DNA of 12,245 nucleotides, taken from positions 1 through 12,245 of the forward strand of contig JAGWRH010000173.1 of the NCBI GenBank assembly GCA_028876695.1, written 5' to 3'. Below, piece by piece: positions 9,270 through 12,245 of the stretch (its first letter is position 1; every line of letters starts with the position of its first letter). The notes under the pieces are model-generated. The model did not search any database and was not told the origin of the DNA. It worked only from the letters and a program-made list of their open reading frames with translations. A program made the translations under genes and the position numbers. Source of the DNA: Acidobacteriota bacterium (lineage in GTDB: Bacteria > Acidobacteriota > Terriglobia > Acidiferrales > UBA7541).

Positions 9270-9305
9270 ATGAGCAACGATTCGATCGGGCGCGATCCAG
9301 CATGA
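9270..9305 (+). CDS. 11-codon mini-ORF whose stop overlaps the mdtC start
   Basis: ATG at 9270 opens a frame encoding MSNDSIGRDPA and stops at TGA 9303-9305. That stop overlaps the mdtC ATG (9302-9304) as ATGA. mdtC has no good SD site of its own, and no other start is in frame upstream before a stop except a CTG. Termination-reinitiation from this leader could feed mdtC. The leader's own SD is poor (GAG at 9256-9258, eleven bases away), which argues for chance. The peptide resembles nothing I know. Confidence 0.25.
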   Translation: MSNDSIGRDPA

Positions 9306-12245
9306 ACATTTCTTCCGTATTCATTCGCCGGCCGGTAGCCACTTCGCTGCTGACGCTCGCCGTTCTGCTCGCTGGGATCATCGCCTACCGGTATTTGCCG
9401 GTCGCGCCATTGCCCGAAGTGGACTTTCCCACCATTCAAGTTCAGGCGCAGCTTCCCGGTGCAAACCCGGAAACAATGGCTTCGGCCGTGGCCACGCCGC
9501 TCGAGCGGCAGTTTGGGCGGATCGCGGGCGTCACGGAAATGACGTCGCAAAGCCTCGCGGGTTCGACTTCCATCACGCTGCAATTCGACCTCAATCGCAA
9601 TATCAATGCCGCGGCTCGCGATGTCCAAGCGGCCATCAACGCGGCAGCGGGACAACTCCCGGCCAATCTTCCCAGCCTGCCCTGGTATCACAAAACTAAT
9701 CCCGCGGATGCGCCGATCATGATTCTGGCCATGCGTTCGGATACGCTGGCGCTGCGCCGCGTTTACGACGTCGGCGAATCGATCGTTGAACAGAAACTTT
9801 CGCAGGTCGAGGGCGTCGGGCAAGTTTTTATCGGCGGGAGCGCGCGGCCGGCGGTTCGCGTGGAATTGAACCCGCAGGTGCTGGCGAACTATGGAATCGG
9901 CCTCGAGGCGGTCCGCACCGCCTTGGCCTCCGTAAATTCCAACGCGCCCAAGGGCGAAGTAGCAAATGGCATGGTGAGTTGGGTCTTGAATGACAACGAC
10001 CAGCTCTTCGACGCCGATCACTACCGCCAGGTGATCGTCGCCTACCACAATGGAGCGCCGGTGCGGCTGGGCGATATCGCCACGGTGCGTGACTCGGTCG
10101 AAAACATCTACGTGGCCGGGCTGCAGAACAGCAAGCCTTGCGTCGTCGTGATCATCAACCGGCAGCCCGGCGCGAACATCGTTGACACCGTGGACCGCAT
10201 CGACGCCGTCCTGCCGTTCCTCCGCGCGTCGATCCCCGCCTCGATCGATTTGGTCGTCGCGTCCGACCGGACCACCACCATTCGCGCCTCCGTGAAAGAA
10301 ATTCAGATCACGCTCTTGATCACCGTCGTGCTGGTGATCCTGGTGATTTTCGTTTTCTTGCGCAATGTTTGGGCCACGCTGATTCCCGCCATGGCTCTGC
10401 CGGTCTCGCTGGTGGGCACATTCGCGGTGATGTACCTGCTCGGCTACTCGCTCGATAACCTTTCGCTCATGGCGCTCACGGTGGCTACGGGATTCGTGGT
10501 GGACGATGCCATCGTCGTCATCGAAAACATCACTCGTTATCACGAGGCCGGGCTGCCGGCCTACGAAGCGGCGCTGCGCGGCTCGCAGGAAATCGGGTTC
10601 ACCGTTCTGTCGATGAGCCTGTCGCTCATCGCCGTGTTCACTCCCATTTTGCTGATGGGCGGAATCGTGGGCCGCCTGTTCCGTGAATTCGCGGTGACGC
10701 TATGCGTCGCCATCGCTATGTCGCTGTGCGTGTCGCTATCGGCCACGCCGATGCTCTGCGCCAAATTCCTGAAACCAGTGAAAAAGGAAGGGCATAACTG
10801 GGCGTACAAGCTCGGCGAACGCGGATTCGACGAGTTGCGCGCCGCCTATTACCGCGGACTGCACTGGGTGCTCGAGCACCAGTTCCTGACGCTGTGCATC
10901 ACGATATCCACAGTCGTTTTGAATATCGCGCTATACATCTGGGTTCCCAAGGGTTTCTTTCCGCAGCAGGATACCGGCGGCATCAGCGGCAACATTCAGG
11001 CCGCGCAGGATATATCCTTCGCCGCGATGAGCGCCAAGCAGACGCGGTACGCGCGAATGGTATCGGCCGATCCCGCCGTCCAGAGCGTGATCACGTTCGC
11101 CGGCGGCTCCGGTGGAAACAGCAATTCCGGGCGCATGTTCATCACCCTGAAGCCGCTTTCCGAGCGCAGCGTTTCGGCGGAGCAAGTGATCAACCGGTTG
11201 CGAAAAAAGATGAGCGTCGTGCCGGGCGCCACGCTTTATTTGCAATCGAACCAGGATATCCGCGTCGGCGGGCGCTCGAGCAACGCTCAGTATCAGTACA
11301 CGCTCGAAAGCGAGGACGTGACCGCGCTCGATGCCTGGGCGCCCCGCGTGCTGCAAAAGCTGAAAACGCTGCCTCTGCTCCGCGACGTTTCCTCCGACCA
11401 GCAGACACAGGGCTTGCAGGCGCGCGTGGTGATCGACCGCGACACCGCTTCGCGCCTGGGCCTGAGCGCCGCCGCGATCGACAACACGCTCTACGACGCC
11501 TTCGGCCAAAGGCAGGTTTCCACTGTCTTCACCCAACTCAACGAATACCATCTGGTGATGGAAGTAGATCCGCAATATCAGCAGAATCCGGACTCGCTGC
11601 GGGATATTTACGTACGTTCCTCCGCCGGCGTGCAAGTGCCGCTCAGCGCCTTCACCCACTTTGAATCGAAAGCCACCGCGCTCGCAGTGAACCATCAAGG
11701 GCAATTCCCGGCGATCACAATTTCGTTCAACCTCGCGTCCAATGTGGCGCTGGGCGACGCGGTGGACGCCGTCACCGCAGCGTCGCAGCGGATGGGATTG
11801 CCCTCCGTAATTCACGCCACGTTTCAGGGCACCGCGCAGGCGTTTCAGACGTCGCTGAAAAACGAACCGCTGCTGATCGCCGCGGCGTTGATCGCCGTGT
11901 ACATCGTCCTTGGCATGCTCTATGAGAGCTACATCCATCCAGTGACGATCCTTTCCACGCTCCCGTCCGCCGGCGTGGGCGCGATTCTGGCGCTTCTGCT
12001 CTGCCGCATGGATCTGAGCGTAATCGCCATCGTTGGAATTATCTTGCTGATCGGCATCGTGCAGAAAAATGCCATTATGATGATCGACTTTGCTCTCGAG
12101 GCGGAGCGTAAGGAGCGCAAGTCGCCGGTCGACGCGATTCATGAAGCGTGCTTGTTGCGTTTCCGTCCCATCATGATGACCACTATGGCGGCGCTGCTCG
12201 GCGGCTTGCCGCTGGCGCTCGGGACCGGCATGGGATCCGAACTCC
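9302..12245 (+). CDS. mdtC: RND multidrug efflux permease subunit, MdtC-like, cut by the right edge
   Basis: The frame is open from the ATG to the window edge, giving 981 complete codons; E. coli MdtC has about 1025, so roughly the last 40-60 residues (final membrane segment) are missing. It opens MNISSVFIRRPVATSLL, matching the MdtC N-terminus with no offset, then LPVAPLPEVDFPTIQV. TM4 holds GFVVDDAIVVIENI with Asp401-Asp402, FFPQQDTG is at 552-559, IVQKNAIMMIDF gives Lys922 and FRPIMMTT gives Arg955. Marks of MdtC rather than MdtB are LLMGGIVGRLFREFAVTL, SGRMFITLKPLSER after a glycine-rich loop, and DIRVGGRSSNAQYQYTL. It is a close paralogue of the preceding gene, and the two have the same residue numbering through residue 559. 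It should form the second subunit type of the mixed trimer. The start has no clear SD site and may depend on coupling to upstream translation. There is no frameshift or internal stop. Confidence 0.94.
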   Translation, partial: MNISSVFIRRPVATSLLTLAVLLAGIIAYRYLPVAPLPEVDFPTIQVQAQLPGANPETMASAVATPLERQFGRIAGVTEMTSQSLAGSTSITLQFDLNRNINAAARDVQAAINAAAGQLPANLPSLPWYHKTNPADAPIMILAMRSDTLALRRVYDVGESIVEQKLSQVEGVGQVFIGGSARPAVRVELNPQVLANYGIGLEAVRTALASVNSNAPKGEVANGMVSWVLNDNDQLFDADHYRQVIVAYHNGAPVRLGDIATVRDSVENIYVAGLQNSKPCVVVIINRQPGANIVDTVDRIDAVLPFLRASIPASIDLVVASDRTTTIRASVKEIQITLLITVVLVILVIFVFLRNVWATLIPAMALPVSLVGTFAVMYLLGYSLDNLSLMALTVATGFVVDDAIVVIENITRYHEAGLPAYEAALRGSQEIGFTVLSMSLSLIAVFTPILLMGGIVGRLFREFAVTLCVAIAMSLCVSLSATPMLCAKFLKPVKKEGHNWAYKLGERGFDELRAAYYRGLHWVLEHQFLTLCITISTVVLNIALYIWVPKGFFPQQDTGGISGNIQAAQDISFAAMSAKQTRYARMVSADPAVQSVITFAGGSGGNSNSGRMFITLKPLSERSVSAEQVINRLRKKMSVVPGATLYLQSNQDIRVGGRSSNAQYQYTLESEDVTALDAWAPRVLQKLKTLPLLRDVSSDQQTQGLQARVVIDRDTASRLGLSAAAIDNTLYDAFGQRQVSTVFTQLNEYHLVMEVDPQYQQNPDSLRDIYVRSSAGVQVPLSAFTHFESKATALAVNHQGQFPAITISFNLASNVALGDAVDAVTAASQRMGLPSVIHATFQGTAQAFQTSLKNEPLLIAAALIAVYIVLGMLYESYIHPVTILSTLPSAGVGAILALLLCRMDLSVIAIVGIILLIGIVQKNAIMMIDFALEAERKERKSPVDAIHEACLLRFRPIMMTTMAALLGGLPLALGTGMGSEL

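Noticed and set aside
9191..10543. 450-codon minus-strand open frame opposite the start of mdtC
   Set aside because: Low-complexity His/Asp/Arg-rich product with no membrane or catalytic motif; the opposite strand encodes MdtC.
7134..10809. Similar-looking minus-strand frames opposite the TM4-TM6 region of both permeases (7134-7595 and 10561-10809)
   Set aside because: They share phrases such as ANSRNRRP, which first suggested a real conserved antisense gene. The similarity follows from the paralogy of the two permeases in the same antisense phase.
10931..12142. 403-codon minus-strand open frame opposite the end of mdtC
   Set aside because: Its composition resembles that of the antisense frame opposite mdtB, as expected for the shadow of a paralogue.

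Overview
The window reads as ordinary bacterial chromosome with roughly 60% G+C by eye and dense genes. Shine-Dalgarno (SD) sites are strong (AGGAGG) in front of the leftmost complete genes. The mix of a housekeeping acetyl-CoA synthetase, a secreted phosphoesterase and an MdtABC-type RND efflux operon fits a Gram-negative, didermic bacterium. An Acidobacteriota-like soil organism is my best guess from the overall feel of the proteins, but nothing in the window proves it. I see no rRNA, tRNA, CRISPR array, insertion sequence, phage gene or attachment site.

Layout. (1) 1-308: the end of a short + strand hypothetical ORF with a CxxC motif, then a convergent gap with a hairpin. (2) 309-2261, minus: acs, AMP-forming acetyl-CoA synthetase with all its motifs intact. 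(3) 2262-2453: the acs ribosome-binding site, a plausible sigma70 promoter for acs, and a perfect 12-bp GC-rich inverted repeat just after the stop of the next gene. Read on the minus strand the order is gene end, hairpin, promoter, acs, so the two minus-strand genes look like separate transcription units. (4) 2454-4586, minus: a secreted phospholipase C / acid phosphatase-family phosphoesterase. (5) 4587-4876: a divergent control region with a possible promoter for the phosphoesterase and two copies of a short palindromic motif 36 bp apart. (6) 4877 to the right edge, plus: mdtA, mdtB and mdtC-like genes. The last runs off the window after 981 codons.

The three plus-strand genes should encode a tripartite pump: a periplasmic adaptor (MdtA) and two different RND permeases that in E. 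coli assemble as a mixed MdtB/MdtC trimer. The permeases can be told apart by subunit-specific motifs. Both keep the TM4 Asp-Asp pair and the TM10 Lys of the proton relay. mdtA and mdtB overlap by 4 nt (GTGA). mdtC follows 58 nt later and its ATG overlaps the stop of an 11-codon mini-ORF (ATGA), so translational coupling may set subunit ratios. No outer-membrane channel or regulator gene lies inside the window.

I did not find a convincing new biological system. The items most worth a second look are the twin palindromes in the divergent region, the coupling architecture of the pump genes, and the unusual size, cysteine content and Asp/His tail of the phosphoesterase.
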